This document shows positions 1-10,134 of a stretch of 64,000 bases of DNA, piece by piece; the stretch's first letter is position 1; every line of letters starts with the position of its first letter. The DNA is from Nitrosomonas communis (GTDB lineage Bacteria; Pseudomonadota; Gammaproteobacteria; Burkholderiales; Nitrosomonadaceae), in NCBI RefSeq assembly GCF_001007935.1, contig NZ_CP011451.1, positions 124,001 through 188,000 on the forward strand. Reading direction: 5' to 3'. The notes under the pieces are model-generated. The model was not told the origin of the DNA. It was given only the letters and a program-made list of their open reading frames with translations, and ran no database searches. The translations under genes were made by a program, and so were the position numbers.

Positions 1-250
1 GGTTCTGTTGCTCGATCAGCTTCAACTTCCAGTCACGTTTCCATTCCTTGATCGCCTTTTCGCGGCGGATTGCTGACTCCATGGTTTCATGCAGTTCAAA
101 CCATACGAGCGTATGAACCCCGTATTTCTGGGTAAATCCCTTGACGATATTATTCTTGTGTTCCCAAACACGCTTGACGAGGTTCGATGTCACACCGACA
201 TACAAGGTACCGTTTCTACGGCTAGCCAACATGTAAACACAAGGCTGCAA
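1..250 (-). CDS. GIY-YIG nuclease family protein, partial (C-terminus off the window)
   Basis: Small GIY-YIG-superfamily protein of the short stand-alone kind often annotated as a predicted endonuclease; its cellular role is not established. Reading leftward from a TTG at 250, which directly follows an in-frame TAA and one codon, the protein contains VYMLASRRNGTLYVGVTSN, a variant of the GIY...YIG core, followed by the Arg of LVKRVWEH and the Glu-containing helix ETMESAIRREKAIKEWKR typical of the URI subgroup. About 83 residues are visible and the end lies beyond base 1. The TTG start is chosen because homologues begin just before this Tyr-containing strand; an ATG at the YML position would cut into the fold. 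Confidence 0.75.
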   Translation of the reverse strand, partial: MQPCVYMLASRRNGTLYVGVTSNLVKRVWEHKNNIVKGFTQKYGVHTLVWFELHETMESAIRREKAIKEWKRDWKLKLIEQQN

Positions 251-269
251 AGTTTAGTCACTGCTCTGG

Positions 270-289
270 ATTCCGGCTTACGCCGGAAT
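270..289. repeat. REP-like palindrome
   Basis: ATTCCGGCTTACGCCGGAAT is a near-perfect hairpin followed by GAC. The same core occurs in the other orientation at 507-529. Short palindromes of this form are common extragenic repeats in beta- and gamma-proteobacteria. Confidence 0.7.
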
Positions 290-506
290 GACGGTACCTA
301 TAGCGCACACTGTGCAATTGATACCGTCTGGTTGATTCTACATCACATGTCTTCACCATCTTAATATACAGGCTTCTTCTTAAAAAATCGTTACTATTGA
401 TCAGTCTTAGTTGCCTCTTGAGTGACCGGATTGATCTCGTTATCAACCTGGAGAATATCCATAACGAACTCGAATCCGCAGTATAACGCTAATTCTCTAC
501 TCATCC

Positions 507-529
507 GTCATTCCGGCGCAAGCCGGAAG
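507..529. repeat. REP-like palindrome, second copy
   Basis: GTCATTCCGGCGCAAGCCGG is the reverse-oriented partner of the copy at 270-289. The two together resemble a paired REP unit (BIME-like). Confidence 0.65.
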
Positions 530-570
530 TATCAATTATATGCAGCGAAAATATTTGTTATTCTTACCCC

Positions 571-598
571 GCTTTGTTTAAATTCTGAATTTTTAAAG
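571..598. repeat. Fragment of a second dispersed repeat (TTTAAAAATTCAGA family)
   Basis: Read on the minus strand this stretch gives CCTTTAAAAATTCAGAATTT followed by AAACAA. It closely matches the left end of the element at 22157-22341, so it looks like a solo terminus of that repeat. Confidence 0.45.
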
Positions 599-740
599 GC
601 GCCTTCTAATACTTCGCAATAGAAATCCAGCTAGTGATTATATTGTAATTATAAATATTTTTATTTTTCGTTCTACTTATAAGCTCAGAATTATAAACTC
701 CAAGAATTGTGAATATATTCCTTCCATTATTTATACTTAT

Positions 741-2067
741 CTACCCTCTTGGTAGTTCAATTCCTCGAAGTCGACGGTATAGAGTAACTGCAAATGAATC
801 CGTCATACCTGACACAAAATCAGTAGCACTTAAAAGGCGCTCATAATGTGTTTTACCTTTTCTAAATTGCTCTGGGATGATTTCCAAAATTTTCTTTTCT
901 GTCGATGATATTGAGCATCCAATGCCAACTAGGGCTGGCACAACTTTGTCCAACAATCCACCAAGCATTTCAAAACCGACTGCTTCGATATAAAGAACGT
1001 TTGGTGCTGCATATACTTTTTCTCTGGATAGTGTTTTAATAGCTTTAAGTTCGTTATTAAATTTGCATTGCGACATGAGGTCTTGTTCGTGCGTTTCTTC
1101 CATAAGTTCCTCGTAATGCTCCTAAAATACCGATACTGCATCAAGGATCAAAGAATTAATTGCTCTTGCTCGCAGGTATTCGAATCTACTCTTGTCATTA
1201 TCTATGCCCGTGTATGAACCCGACATTAGAGCTGTTTTTGAATCAAATGCAATTGGCTCCAAATGTTCTGCTGCCTCCTTAAACGTGACGCGCCCAAGCC
1301 GATGACCATCCTCCAAGTCAACGATTCGATAACAAATATCGTCCGCAGCTTCCATCAGAAATGCTAGAGGATGGCGGGACCAGGCGCCATCCATTTTCTT
1401 CTTTAAACCAAGGCCATCTGCAACTTTTATGAACCATTCCTCATCACCAATGACAAAGCCAAATTTTTTCTCACTAACCTTCACTGAACCTTCCAAAGAT
1501 GAGATATGAGCTCGGCGCGGATACTTGCTATAAGCACCGAGCACTGCATATGTGAGTTGAAGTCCTCCCCATTGATATTGTTTTGCAGGCGGCTCAACAC
1601 ACGAAAGCCTTGTGCATTACCCGCAAATTCGAGAAAATCTTGTACCTGTTCAGAAGCAAGATCTTTTAAGTACGACTTACCAACGCCCTCAAACCACGTC
1701 CTGATCGCATCTTCACCAGAATGACCAAAAGGTGGATTACCAATGTCATGTGCCAAGCAGGCAGCAGCAACAATATTCCCAAACTCTAGTGCTTGAAAGT
1801 CCTTAAACCCACTGCGCTCTATAATTAAGCTCCCGGCCAGTGTACCCAGGGGCCTACCAACACACGACACTTCTACGCTGTGTGTTAACCTAGTCCTGAC
1901 GTAATTGCTCTCAGCCAGCGGGAAGACTTGCGTCTTATCTTGAAGACGCCGAAAAGCACTGGAGAAAACAATACGTCATAGTCACGCTGATACTCTGATC
2001 GTGCATCTGTTTTCTGTTCCTGACCGCGACCTAAACGCTCGGTCGACAATAGCTGCTCCCAATCCAT
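741..2067 (-). pseudogene. dgt: dGTP triphosphohydrolase, degraded
   Basis: Relic of deoxyguanosinetriphosphate triphosphohydrolase, an HD-domain enzyme that hydrolyses dGTP to deoxyguanosine and triphosphate. The start (2067) reads MDWEQLLSTERLGR as in the family. Near 1975 one base is missing (GAC-CGT has become GACGT), moving SSAFRRLQDKTQVFPLAES to another frame. The HD core AHDIGNPPFGHSGE is intact at about 1690-1760. A second single-base loss in a G run near 1570 shifts GGLQLTYAVLGAYSKYPR. An in-frame TAG at 1122-1124 then separates VSVF from EHYEELMEE. The total span would give about 440 residues, the normal family length. Two deletions plus a nonsense codon argue for genuine inactivation. 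Confidence 0.9.
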
Positions 2068-2113
2068 ATTTACTATCTCTTTCCAATCAATAAATTTGTC
2101 AGATTAAAAAAAT

Positions 2114-2139
2114 AAAAACCAGCAATTATGCTGGTTTTT
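2114..2139 (-). terminator. Intrinsic terminator after ssb
   Basis: An 11-bp stem (AAAAACCAGCA / TGCTGGTTTTT) with a 4-base loop. Read on the minus strand it ends in a T-run, placed 30 bases after the ssb stop. The A/T symmetry could make it work in both directions. Confidence 0.8.
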
Positions 2140-2169
2140 ATCTGTTTTTAACAAAAACTCTTGCAAGAG

Positions 2170-2634
2170 TTAGAATGGAATATCATCTTCCAGATCGTCA
2201 AACCCGCTACCTGTCTTATTGTAGTTGGCAGGTTTATTAGCGTAGCTCGCACTGCTATTGTATTCCCCTTCTCTGTCAGCAGATTCGAAGCTGGCACCGG
2301 TTGCGCGGCCACCCAACATTTGCATACGGTCAGCGACGATCTCAGTGGTATATCGCTCAATATTAGATTTATCCGTCCATTTACGTGTCTGCAAGCGCCC
2401 TTCAATATAAACCTGAGAGCCCTTTTTGAGATATTCGCCCGCAATCTCAGCTTGCTTGCCAAACATTACCACACGATGCCATTCGGTTCGCTCTTGCTTT
2501 TCTCCACCTTTATCTTTCCAGGTATCGGTGGTGGCAATATTCAAATTGGCCATGGCGTCACCGCTTGGCATATAACGTACTTCCGGATCCCGTCCCAGGT
2601 TTCCAATTAGGATAACTTTATTAATTGATGCCAT
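2170..2634 (-). CDS. ssb: Single-stranded DNA-binding protein
   Basis: Homotetrameric OB-fold protein that coats ssDNA in replication, recombination and repair. 154 residues: the N-terminal OB fold opens [25 protein letters not shown] with the canonical GNLGxDPE motif, [32 protein letters not shown] covers the central strands, a Gly/Asn/Tyr-rich linker follows from about residue 115, and the protein ends in the acidic tip DDLEDDIPF that recruits partner proteins. The ATG directly follows the TAA of the upstream MFS gene with no spacer, so the two are translationally coupled. Divergent uvrA lies beyond the MFS gene; ssb next to uvrA is a common proteobacterial order. Confidence 0.97.
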   Translation of the reverse strand: MASINKVILIGNLGRDPEVRYMPSGDAMANLNIATTDTWKDKGGEKQERTEWHRVVMFGKQAEIAGEYLKKGSQVYIEGRLQTRKWTDKSNIERYTTEIVADRMQMLGGRATGASFESADREGEYNSSASYANKPANYNKTGSGFDDLEDDIPF

Positions 2635-4020
2635 TTATGCACTCCCCTTTAATAATTGGACAACTCTTTGTTCATCAAACCCTTTGAGGTCGACTTTTAG
2701 ATAAGCCACCTGCTCATTGGCCAATACCAGCGCTTCATAAACGCCGGGCAATGCTGCCAGTTCACGCGACAGCCCATTAGCTTGAGCCGCATCCATCTGT
2801 TCGACATGGTACATTTTGGAGCGCACTGCTGCAGGTGCTTTCATGGTAGCTGCCAGATACAACCAGGTAACCAACAATAATGCGCAGAAGGCAGCAATCG
2901 CATCCATGCCGTAATGCTGATAAAAATACCCCCCCGCGCTTGCGCCAACAAATGCACCCAAAAACTGGGTACTGCTGTAGACTCCAATGGCCGTTCCTTT
3001 CGCGCCAACCGGTGCGATTTTTGAAATAAGCGAAGGCAGGCTGGCTTCCAGCAGGTTGAAAGCCGTAAAAAACACCAGTAGTGCCACTGCGGTTCCCCAT
3101 AAGGATTGATGCATGAGCGCCAGTAAAATTTGCCCCGCCAGTAGCAGGACGACTGCGGCAACGAAGATGAGTTTGAGTTTGGCTTTCTTTTCCCCATAGA
3201 TAATGGCAGGCACCATCAGTACCACCGATAAAACCAGTACCGGCAGATAAATCTGCCAATGTTGCTCCGCCGCCAGCCCCGCATCACGTAGTGACAGTGG
3301 CACGACCAGCCAGAGCGCCATCAATACGGCATGTAACGCAAAAATACCATAGTTCAGGCGCAATAATTGCGGATCACGCAGAACATCGGCAAAGCGTCCG
3401 GTGGATACTTCGGTATCGGAATGAAAACGGCTGATGACAGGATCAGGGATCATTTTGTTAACAACTACAATCGCCGCGATCGCTAAGATACCTGTCATAA
3501 TGAAAATACCCGGTACGCCGATCCATTGGTTCAGCAAAGGCGCCAGCATCAGTGAAAGTGCAAAGGTAGCACCAATGGTCATACCGATCATGGCCATGGC
3601 TTTGGTGCGGTGCTCTTCGCGAGTCAGATCAGCGGCAAGCGCCATAACCGCTGCAGAAATCGCACCTGCGCCCTGAATGATACGACCGGCAATGACCCAA
3701 TAAATATCAAGGGCAGTAGCGGCCATGAAACTACCGATGGCAAATAGCACTAGTCCTAAATAAATAACAGGCTTACGTCCGATGCGATCAGACATCCAGC
3801 CAAACGGGATTTGCAAAATCGCCTGGGTCAGTCCGTAAGCACCCAATGCGATCCCCACCAGCGTGTAATTATCCCCACCGGGAAGATGTTCTGCAAATAG
3901 CGCAAAAACGGGCAAAATAATGAATAGTCCAAACATGCGCAATCCATACACACCGGCCAGGCCGATGGAGGCGCGCTTTTCTAGCGGAGACATTTTTTCG
4001 GAAGTTGATAATGCAGACAT
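2635..4020 (-). CDS. MFS transporter, YajR-like with C-terminal YAM-type domain
   Basis: Inner-membrane major facilitator transporter of 461 residues with about 12 membrane helices. The motif A-like loop [16 protein letters not shown] sits between helices 2 and 3, as in drug/proton antiporters. After the last helix (about residue 390) a soluble tail of ~65 residues ([29 protein letters not shown]) resembles the ferredoxin-like YAM domain of E. coli YajR. The substrate is unknown. The stop codon touches the ssb start. It shares a 66-bp divergent spacer with uvrA. The association MFS-ssb/uvrA recurs in beta-proteobacteria. Confidence 0.9.
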   Translation of the reverse strand: MSALSTSEKMSPLEKRASIGLAGVYGLRMFGLFIILPVFALFAEHLPGGDNYTLVGIALGAYGLTQAILQIPFGWMSDRIGRKPVIYLGLVLFAIGSFMAATALDIYWVIAGRIIQGAGAISAAVMALAADLTREEHRTKAMAMIGMTIGATFALSLMLAPLLNQWIGVPGIFIMTGILAIAAIVVVNKMIPDPVISRFHSDTEVSTGRFADVLRDPQLLRLNYGIFALHAVLMALWLVVPLSLRDAGLAAEQHWQIYLPVLVLSVVLMVPAIIYGEKKAKLKLIFVAAVVLLLAGQILLALMHQSLWGTAVALLVFFTAFNLLEASLPSLISKIAPVGAKGTAIGVYSSTQFLGAFVGASAGGYFYQHYGMDAIAAFCALLLVTWLYLAATMKAPAAVRSKMYHVEQMDAAQANGLSRELAALPGVYEALVLANEQVAYLKVDLKGFDEQRVVQLLKGSA

Positions 4021-4028
4021 GAATCAGA

Positions 4029-4058
4029 TTGTGAGAAAACTGGAAAATTAGGTATATT
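4029..4058 (+). promoter_or_regulatory. Candidate sigma70 promoter for uvrA
   Basis: TTGTGA (4029-4034), an 18-base spacer and TATATT (4053-4058) lie 28 bases before the uvrA ATG. No good LexA box (CTG-N10-CAG) is seen in this spacer. Confidence 0.4.
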
Positions 4059-4086
4059 AGCAGGTTGACCCATACTTAGGTAGCTG

Positions 4087-6939
4087 ATGGAACTGATTAA
4101 GATTCGCGGGGCACGCACCCATAACCTCAAAAATATCAACCTCGATATCCCGCGCAATAAACTGGTGGTGATAACCGGCTTATCCGGCTCAGGTAAGTCC
4201 TCGCTCGCATTTGATACCCTGTATGCGGAAGGACAGCGCCGCTATGTCGAATCGCTATCCGCCTATGCGCGGCAGTTTCTACAACTGATGGAAAAACCCG
4301 ATGTCGACCTGATCGAGGGATTATCCCCTGCCATCGCCATCGAACAGAAAGCTACTTCACATAATCCACGCTCAACGGTTGGCACCGTCACCGAAATCCA
4401 TGATTACCTGCGCTTGCTGTTTGCGCGCGTGGGCGAGCCGCAGTGCCCGGAGCACGGTATTACCCTGTCCGCCCAGAGTGTCTCGCAAATGGTGGACCAG
4501 GCGCTGCTATTGCCAGAAGGCACCAAACTGATGATACTGGCCCCGAGCGTGGTCGGGCGCAAAGGAGAGCAACTCGATCTATTCGACGAACTGCGTGCGC
4601 AAGGATTTGTGCGCGTGCGGCTCGATGGAGAAACGTATGAAATCGACAATCTGCCAAAACTGGAAAAAAACAAGAAGCATACCATCGAAGTAGTCATTGA
4701 CCGGTTGAAAATATCGCCTGATGCCAAACAGCGATTGGCGGAATCGTTTGAGACCGCCTTACGCCATGCTGATGGCCGCGCCTTGGCCGTAGAAATGGAA
4801 AGCGGCAAGGAGCATCTGTTTTCTGCTAAATTCAGTTGCCCGGTATGCAACTATGCCTTATCAGAGCTGGAGCCGCGCTTATTTTCCTTCAATAACCCGG
4901 TCGGCGCCTGCCCCAAATGCGATGGGCTGGGACAGATTACCTTCTTTGATCCTGAGCGGATCGTTGCCTTCCCGCATTTGTCCCTTGCTTCCGGCGCGAT
5001 CAAACATTGGGACAGGCGTAACCAGTTTTATTTCCAGATGCTGATGGCACTGGCCAGGCATTATGATTTTGATCTGGAAACGCCCTTCCAGCAATTGGAC
5101 GAAAAAATCCAGCGCATCATTCTGCATGGCTCCGGCAAGGAAAAAATTAAATTTTCCTACCTCAATGAAAGTGGTCGACCCTATCAGCAAACACATGCTT
5201 TTGAGGGCGTCATTCCCAGTCTGACACGTCGCTATAAGGAAACCGATTCACAAACCGTGCGCGAGGAATTAGCGAAATTCATCAACTCGCGCGCTTGCCC
5301 GGATTGCGAAGGGACGCGCTTGTGCCGTGAAGCACGGCATGTGCAGGTCAATGGAAAAGCTATCTATGAAATCAGTGCATGGCCGCTCAAGCAAGCGAAA
5401 TCGTTTTTCGATGAGCTAACGCTGGCTGGACACAGACAAGCAATTGCGGAACGAATCATACGGGAAATCGCCAGCCGCCTGCAATTTCTCAACAATGTCG
5501 GACTGGATTATTTGTCGCTCGACCGCTCTGCTGATACCTTATCGGGCGGAGAATCCCAGCGTATCCGCCTGGCGAGTCAAATTGGCTCTGGCCTGACAGG
5601 TGTGATGTATGTGCTGGATGAACCTTCGATCGGACTGCATCAGCGCGACAATGGCCGCTTATTGGAAACGCTGCAGCACCTGCGCAATCTCGGCAATAGC
5701 GTGATCGTGGTGGAACATGATCAGGATGCCATTCAGCTGGCCGATCATGTGATCGATATGGGACCTGGCGCTGGTGAACATGGTGGCGATGTCATTGCGC
5801 AAGGTACCCCGGCAGACATTCAGCAAAACCCCTCCTCGCTGACTGGTCGCTACCTTTCAGGCCGATTAGCCATCGAGGTGCCACCAAGCCGCACTTCCCC
5901 CAATCCTGAACGTATGCTGAGAATCACCGGCGCATCTGGCAACAATCTAAAGAATACCGATCTCAACCTGCCTGTTGGCCTGCTGGTCTGTATTACCGGG
6001 GTGTCGGGTTCAGGCAAATCCACACTGATCAATGACACGCTATATTGCGCTGTGGCGCAACATCTCTATGGCAGCAGCACGGAGCCTGCGCCTTATCAGG
6101 AGCTTGAAGGCATGGCCTTTTTTGATAAGGTGATCAATATGGATCAGACACCGATTGGCCGCACCCCACGCTCTAACCCGGCTACTTATACGGGCTTGTT
6201 TACGCCGATTCGTGAACTGTTTGCCGGTGTCCCGCAGGCACGTGAGCGTGGCTATAATCCTGGGCGTTTTTCGTTCAACGTCAAAGGAGGACGTTGCGAA
6301 GCTTGTCAGGGGGATGGCGTCATCAAGGTAGAGATGCATTTCTTGCCAGATATCTATGTCGCCTGCGACGTCTGTCATGGCAAGCGTTATAACCGGGAAA
6401 CACTGGAGATTCAATACAAAGGCAAAAACATCTACGAAATCCTGCAGATGACTGTGGAAAATGCTTTTGCATTCTTTGAGTCCGTGCCGGTGGTCGCGCG
6501 TAAACTGCAAACCTTACTGGATGTTGGATTGGGCTATATCACACTCGGACAATCGGCTACCACGCTCTCAGGCGGGGAAGCGCAGCGTGTAAAACTGTCA
6601 CTGGAACTGTCCAAACGTGATACCGGCCGCACGCTTTATATCCTTGATGAGCCTACTACCGGTCTTCATTTCCAGGATATTGATCTCTTGCTAAAGGTAC
6701 TGCACCGGCTGCGTAATCATGGCAATACCGTTGTCGTGATTGAGCATAACCTCGATGTGATTAAGACCGCGGATTGGGTCATCGATCTTGGGCCAGAAGG
6801 GGGTCATGGTGGCGGCCAGATCATTGCCGAAGGTACACCAGAAGATATCGTACAAAACCCGGTAAGCGTCACCGGCGAATATTTGAAACCGATGCTTGCT
6901 GCCGCGAGTAAAAAGGAAAACACAGAGGTAAGCGCTTGA
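4087..6939 (+). CDS. uvrA: Excinuclease ABC subunit A
   Basis: DNA-damage recognition ATPase of nucleotide excision repair; it loads UvrB at lesions. 950 residues, normal for the family. The first Walker [10 protein letters not shown] is at residues 31-39, the first zinc finger uses CPVC and CPKC near 250-280, and the first ABC signature [16 protein letters not shown] lies near 485-500. The second half has Walker [10 protein letters not shown], the zinc finger CEACQGDG...[10 protein letters not shown], signature [16 protein letters not shown] and Walker [13 protein letters not shown]. An AGGTAG precedes the ATG. The last codons overlap the start of the glycerate kinase gene, so the two form an operon. 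Confidence 0.99.
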   Translation: MELIKIRGARTHNLKNINLDIPRNKLVVITGLSGSGKSSLAFDTLYAEGQRRYVESLSAYARQFLQLMEKPDVDLIEGLSPAIAIEQKATSHNPRSTVGTVTEIHDYLRLLFARVGEPQCPEHGITLSAQSVSQMVDQALLLPEGTKLMILAPSVVGRKGEQLDLFDELRAQGFVRVRLDGETYEIDNLPKLEKNKKHTIEVVIDRLKISPDAKQRLAESFETALRHADGRALAVEMESGKEHLFSAKFSCPVCNYALSELEPRLFSFNNPVGACPKCDGLGQITFFDPERIVAFPHLSLASGAIKHWDRRNQFYFQMLMALARHYDFDLETPFQQLDEKIQRIILHGSGKEKIKFSYLNESGRPYQQTHAFEGVIPSLTRRYKETDSQTVREELAKFINSRACPDCEGTRLCREARHVQVNGKAIYEISAWPLKQAKSFFDELTLAGHRQAIAERIIREIASRLQFLNNVGLDYLSLDRSADTLSGGESQRIRLASQIGSGLTGVMYVLDEPSIGLHQRDNGRLLETLQHLRNLGNSVIVVEHDQDAIQLADHVIDMGPGAGEHGGDVIAQGTPADIQQNPSSLTGRYLSGRLAIEVPPSRTSPNPERMLRITGASGNNLKNTDLNLPVGLLVCITGVSGSGKSTLINDTLYCAVAQHLYGSSTEPAPYQELEGMAFFDKVINMDQTPIGRTPRSNPATYTGLFTPIRELFAGVPQARERGYNPGRFSFNVKGGRCEACQGDGVIKVEMHFLPDIYVACDVCHGKRYNRETLEIQYKGKNIYEILQMTVENAFAFFESVPVVARKLQTLLDVGLGYITLGQSATTLSGGEAQRVKLSLELSKRDTGRTLYILDEPTTGLHFQDIDLLLKVLHRLRNHGNTVVVIEHNLDVIKTADWVIDLGPEGGHGGGQIIAEGTPEDIVQNPVSVTGEYLKPMLAAASKKENTEVSA

Positions 6940-8207
6940 ACCCACGCGAACTGTTGCTCAACAGTTTCCAGGCAGCGCTAGCTGCAGCTGACCCGCTAAA
7001 AATCATCCCGACTCATTTACCGAGTCCACCCGAAGGAAAGACCCTAGTAGTAGGAGCAGGCAAGGCTGCCGCAGCCATGGCGCAGGCAGTAGAGGCACAT
7101 TGGCCAGCGAAAGCAAATTTAGAGGGTATTGTCATCACACGCTATGGTCACGGCCTGCCTACCCAGAAAATAGCAGTCATCGAAGCGGGTCATCCGTTAC
7201 CTGACCAACATGGTGAACTAACCACAAGAGCGATTCTGGCACGAGTGCAGACGCTCAACGCTAACGATCTGCTGCTTGGATTGTTCAGTGGCGGTGGTTC
7301 CAGCCTGCTATCATTACCGATTACGGGCGTGTCAGTGGGTGAACTTAAGGATATCACTCGACAACTGCTGCTTTGTGGTGCATCGATCCAGGAAATCAAT
7401 ACGGTGCGCAAACATCTATCCGCCGTACTGGGTGGCAGACTGGCTGCTGCTTGCCGTGCGCCGATCCATTGCTTGATTATTTCCGATGTCACCGGAGACG
7501 AACCGACGCATATTGCCTCAGGCCCTTGTGCGCCTGATCCCACTACTTATGCTGACGCGCTCGCTGTAATCAAACATTATGCCGTCCACGCTTCTTCTCA
7601 TGTCATGAATATTCTGCAGAATAAAAGTCAGCATAATGAAGAAGAAACTCCCAAACCGGGTGATCCCATTTTTAAAAATGTAAAAAATTGCGTTATTGCC
7701 ACGGCGCACCAATCACTCACAGCCGCTGAGCATTTCTTTCGCATGCACCACATCACGCCGCTGATGCTGGGCGATACCGTCACCGGAGAAGCCAGGGAAG
7801 TGGCCAAAGTATATGCGGCCATGGCAAAAGAAATCCGCCATTACGGTAAACCGTTTAAACCACCCGTAGCATTAATCTCAGGTGGAGAAACCACTGTAAC
7901 GGTCAAAGGTCATGGCCGAGGTGGACGTAATACCGAATTTTTACTCTCGCTCGCCATTGCATTAGATGGACTGAAAGAAATCTATGCCCTTGCCTGTGAC
8001 ACCGATGGCATCGATGGCACAGAACAAAACGCAGGCGCCATCTTCACTCCCGATTCGCTCACTCGTGCTCATCAGTTTGGTCTCAATCCCAATCCCCTGC
8101 TAAATAACAACAATGCCTATACCTTTTTTGAACAACTCAATGACCTGCTCATCACTGGCCCTACCCGCACTAATGTGAATGACTATCGAGTGGTTTTGAT
8201 CTTATAG
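6936..8207 (+). CDS. Glycerate 2-kinase, MOFRL family
   Basis: Type-2 glycerate kinase (GckA/TtuD-like): D-glycerate plus ATP gives 2-phosphoglycerate, linking glyoxylate/hydroxypyruvate metabolism to glycolysis. 423 residues. The N-terminal half has [16 protein letters not shown] and the glycine-rich [14 protein letters not shown]; the C-terminal MOFRL domain has [22 protein letters not shown] and [17 protein letters not shown]. The start is TTG at 6936, overlapping the uvrA TGA, with AGAGG seven to ten bases upstream; there is no ATG start near. Translational coupling to uvrA seems likely. Some members are annotated as hydroxypyruvate reductase, an older name. Confidence 0.9.
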   Translation: MNPRELLLNSFQAALAAADPLKIIPTHLPSPPEGKTLVVGAGKAAAAMAQAVEAHWPAKANLEGIVITRYGHGLPTQKIAVIEAGHPLPDQHGELTTRAILARVQTLNANDLLLGLFSGGGSSLLSLPITGVSVGELKDITRQLLLCGASIQEINTVRKHLSAVLGGRLAAACRAPIHCLIISDVTGDEPTHIASGPCAPDPTTYADALAVIKHYAVHASSHVMNILQNKSQHNEEETPKPGDPIFKNVKNCVIATAHQSLTAAEHFFRMHHITPLMLGDTVTGEAREVAKVYAAMAKEIRHYGKPFKPPVALISGGETTVTVKGHGRGGRNTEFLLSLAIALDGLKEIYALACDTDGIDGTEQNAGAIFTPDSLTRAHQFGLNPNPLLNNNNAYTFFEQLNDLLITGPTRTNVNDYRVVLIL

Positions 8208-8774
8208 AGATTTTTTATCTATTCCATGGCCAGTGATTTACTGGTTCGGCGAAATGAAGTGCCAGCTTTATTCAAGATGATTCTGTTGAAGATCTCATTC
8301 TATTTCTAAATCAAACCTGACTTTGTCGGTTTCAACTTGACGCATTATTTATATACTTTCAGCATATTACCTCTTTGTCATTTTTTATATGAAAAAGGAA
8401 TTGAAATTCTTGTTTTTCAAGCGATGAGGCCGCTTGTATCATTTCTACTATCACTGCAGCCACAAAATCAATTAAGTTTTTTTCACCAAGTGCCGATAAC
8501 TAAAACAGATTTAGTTGCAAAAATTAAACGAGTAAGGAAGTTACCGTCTATTTTATGCAATGAAATTCTGAAGAGCGCTGAATAATTGAATGTAATTAAG
8601 TGCGAGGGAGTTGTTCCAGCAATATCACTCCAGTTCGAAGCAGATTGCTGACTGTCAGGTCGATCTAATGATGGTTTTCATGAAGTTTTATATGAATATC
8701 ATATACCACCTGCATCGATTTAATTAATAACATTCATGCGTATTTATCCATTCAATTGAAGGAGTTTTTAAATA
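8208..8774. other. AT-rich intergenic stretch with a decayed MITE copy
   Basis: No supported gene. A possible 82-codon reading frame at 8337-8585 starts inside the repeat copy 8297-8402 and lacks a ribosome-binding site. GAAGGAG just before 8775 belongs to the next gene. Confidence 0.6.
8297..8402. repeat. 103-bp MITE-like element, decayed copy
   Basis: Begins ATTCTATTTCTAAATCAAAC and continues with CTGACTTTGTCGG, matching the better copies at 13179, 27569 and 43875; the right end is eroded. Confidence 0.6.
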
Positions 8775-9446
8775 ATGGGACATGATTCATTAGGCGGTGG
8801 ACACGGGCATGGACATGGGCATGGACATGGGCATGGGCATGGGCATGGGCATGGAAACGAACATGGGCATGGGAATGGGAATGGGAATGGGAATGGGAAT
8901 GGGAATGGGAATGGGAATGGGCATAATGAACAAAATGGTCTAAATCTTAAAGAAATATTAGAACAGCTTTTAAAGGATCATACTCCAGATCATGCTCATA
9001 AAGTTGATGCACATTTAGAATATCTTAACCACTCGAAAGATGTTGAGCATTTAGAATACACAGACAATTCACAGCATTTAGAATATTTAGAAAGCTCAGA
9101 GCATTCTCAATATTTAAATCTTGATGTGGAAAATTATGAAATTCCTGCTTTGCATCAGCTTGATAATGGTAGCTATGGTAGTGATTCTCTAGTTGGCGGC
9201 TATGGTGATGACATCATCAATCTCGATGGGCTTGGTGATCACATTATTCAGATTGATAATGACCATCTACCCTTCCAACTCGGTGATATTCATGCTGGTG
9301 CAAATATGAACTTGTCCTTTACTCATGTTTCCCAGATCAATAACAGCTTTACCTTTGAATTTACGGATGGTGATTCATCAATTACGTTAGTTGGTGTATC
9401 TGCTAGCGAAATTACTACCCATATGGAGATATTCAATTTGGTTTAA
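8775..9446 (+). CDS. Gly-His / Gly-Asn repeat protein, function unknown
   Basis: Not a recognised family. After MGHDSLGG come nine Gly-His dipeptides, then GNEHGH, then eight Gly-Asn dipeptides (residues about 9-50), encoded by hexanucleotide repeats. The middle part is acidic and His-rich with three imperfect copies of an HLEYL-like motif (KVDAHLEYLNHS, VEHLEYTDNS, SQHLEYLESS). The end contains LDNGSYGSDSLVGGYGDDIINLDGLGDHI, reminiscent of RTX-type GGxGxD calcium-binding turns, then a beta-rich tail. There is no signal peptide; RTX-like C-termini can act as type I secretion signals, so export by that route is conceivable. The His tract suggests binding of Ni, Zn or Cu (inference). A strong terminator follows. 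Confidence 0.75.
   Translation: MGHDSLGGGHGHGHGHGHGHGHGHGHGNEHGHGNGNGNGNGNGNGNGNGHNEQNGLNLKEILEQLLKDHTPDHAHKVDAHLEYLNHSKDVEHLEYTDNSQHLEYLESSEHSQYLNLDVENYEIPALHQLDNGSYGSDSLVGGYGDDIINLDGLGDHIIQIDNDHLPFQLGDIHAGANMNLSFTHVSQINNSFTFEFTDGDSSITLVGVSASEITTHMEIFNLV
8799..8924 (+). repeat. In-frame hexanucleotide tandem repeats
   Basis: Nine GGN-CAY units (8799-8852) and eight GGGAAT units (8871-8918) inside the coding region. Unit length is a multiple of three, so slippage would change protein length, not frame. Confidence 0.9.
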
Positions 9447-9478
9447 TTAAATCAACATATGTAGGATATGTTCTAGAT

Positions 9479-9507
9479 AGCCCGCAAGAAATATGCGGGC
9501 TTTTTTT
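9479..9507 (+). terminator. Intrinsic terminator
   Basis: AGCCCGCA / TGCGGGCT stem with a 7-base loop followed by seven T, 33 bases after the stop of the Gly-His repeat gene. Confidence 0.9.
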
Positions 9508-9909
9508 ATAACCCAAAAAAACTATTGTGTATAGACATTTCATATATCCGGATCGATAGAGATTTAATGACAAAAAATATATTGATTCCGGCAAGACTTA
9601 TTATATATGACTAAAGCAAGCATTTTGGTGTGAGCCAGGCGCTGGTGAGCCGCACATAAAATCAGCGGAAAAGAAAGAGAATGTCAAATATGAGGCATGG
9701 TTCTATACATAGCTCTATCATCGGCTTAATTCTTCACCGGCATAGCCAGTTAGGAAACTTCGCTTCTTCTCGAATATCCAATTAATGGTAGTATTACTCG
9801 ATGCCATAAAACATTTATGGCGTGCAATGCGAATCACAGGTTGATCTCAATATAACAGGATATCCTAAAATAGGACTGTCATTGTTTCGAAGATATTAAA
9901 TGGTAAACC
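9508..9909. other. Intergenic stretch, nothing recognised
   Basis: No open frame with coding character and no clear repeat or RNA. Confidence 0.5.
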
Positions 9910-10098
9910 ATGACACAACACACCAAATTGTTGTTAAAAGAAAGCTATGCCATATTAGCAAACTTTAATATCGTCGATAACGTCGATATCGTTAAGCCTG
10001 ACAATCTCAAAAAGATCGGAAAAGTTATTATGATCATACGCGCTTACAGAGATATCAAGCCGGAACGCTATTGGGACGTTCCAGAGGGAATTGCTTGA
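9910..10098 (+). CDS. Small hypothetical protein
   Basis: 62 codons, no recognised family. Lys-rich N-terminus, then a hydrophobic strand KVIMIIRAYRDIKPERYWDVPEGIA. No clear Shine-Dalgarno sequence and no signal peptide or membrane helix. It lies 36 bases before the SDR gene and could be co-transcribed. It may be a chance frame; the only support is the absence of stops and the position. Confidence 0.25.
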   Translation: MTQHTKLLLKESYAILANFNIVDNVDIVKPDNLKKIGKVIMIIRAYRDIKPERYWDVPEGIA

Positions 10099-10134
10099 TG
10101 CACTTTACTTTAATTGCAGAAGGTCATCGCTATT

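Larger units (their letters stand above)
251..740. other. Intergenic stretch with REP-like hairpins; no gene seen
   Basis: No convincing coding region. It contains two REP-like hairpins in opposite orientation and a fragment of a second dispersed repeat family (listed separately). The rest is AT-rich, especially 610-740. Confidence 0.6.

Noticed and set aside
741..2067. Sequencing error as explanation for all frameshifts
   Set aside because: Large housekeeping genes in the window (uvrA, nrdA, nrdB, thyA) have no frameshift, while relics have several plus nonsense codons; errors at single sites cannot be excluded.
4021..4086. LexA box between the MFS gene and uvrA
   Set aside because: No CTG-N10-CAG spacing; CTGGAAAATT...TAGCAG is too long.
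8337..8585. 82-codon plus-strand frame
   Set aside because: It begins inside a decayed MITE copy, has no ribosome-binding site and no family resemblance.
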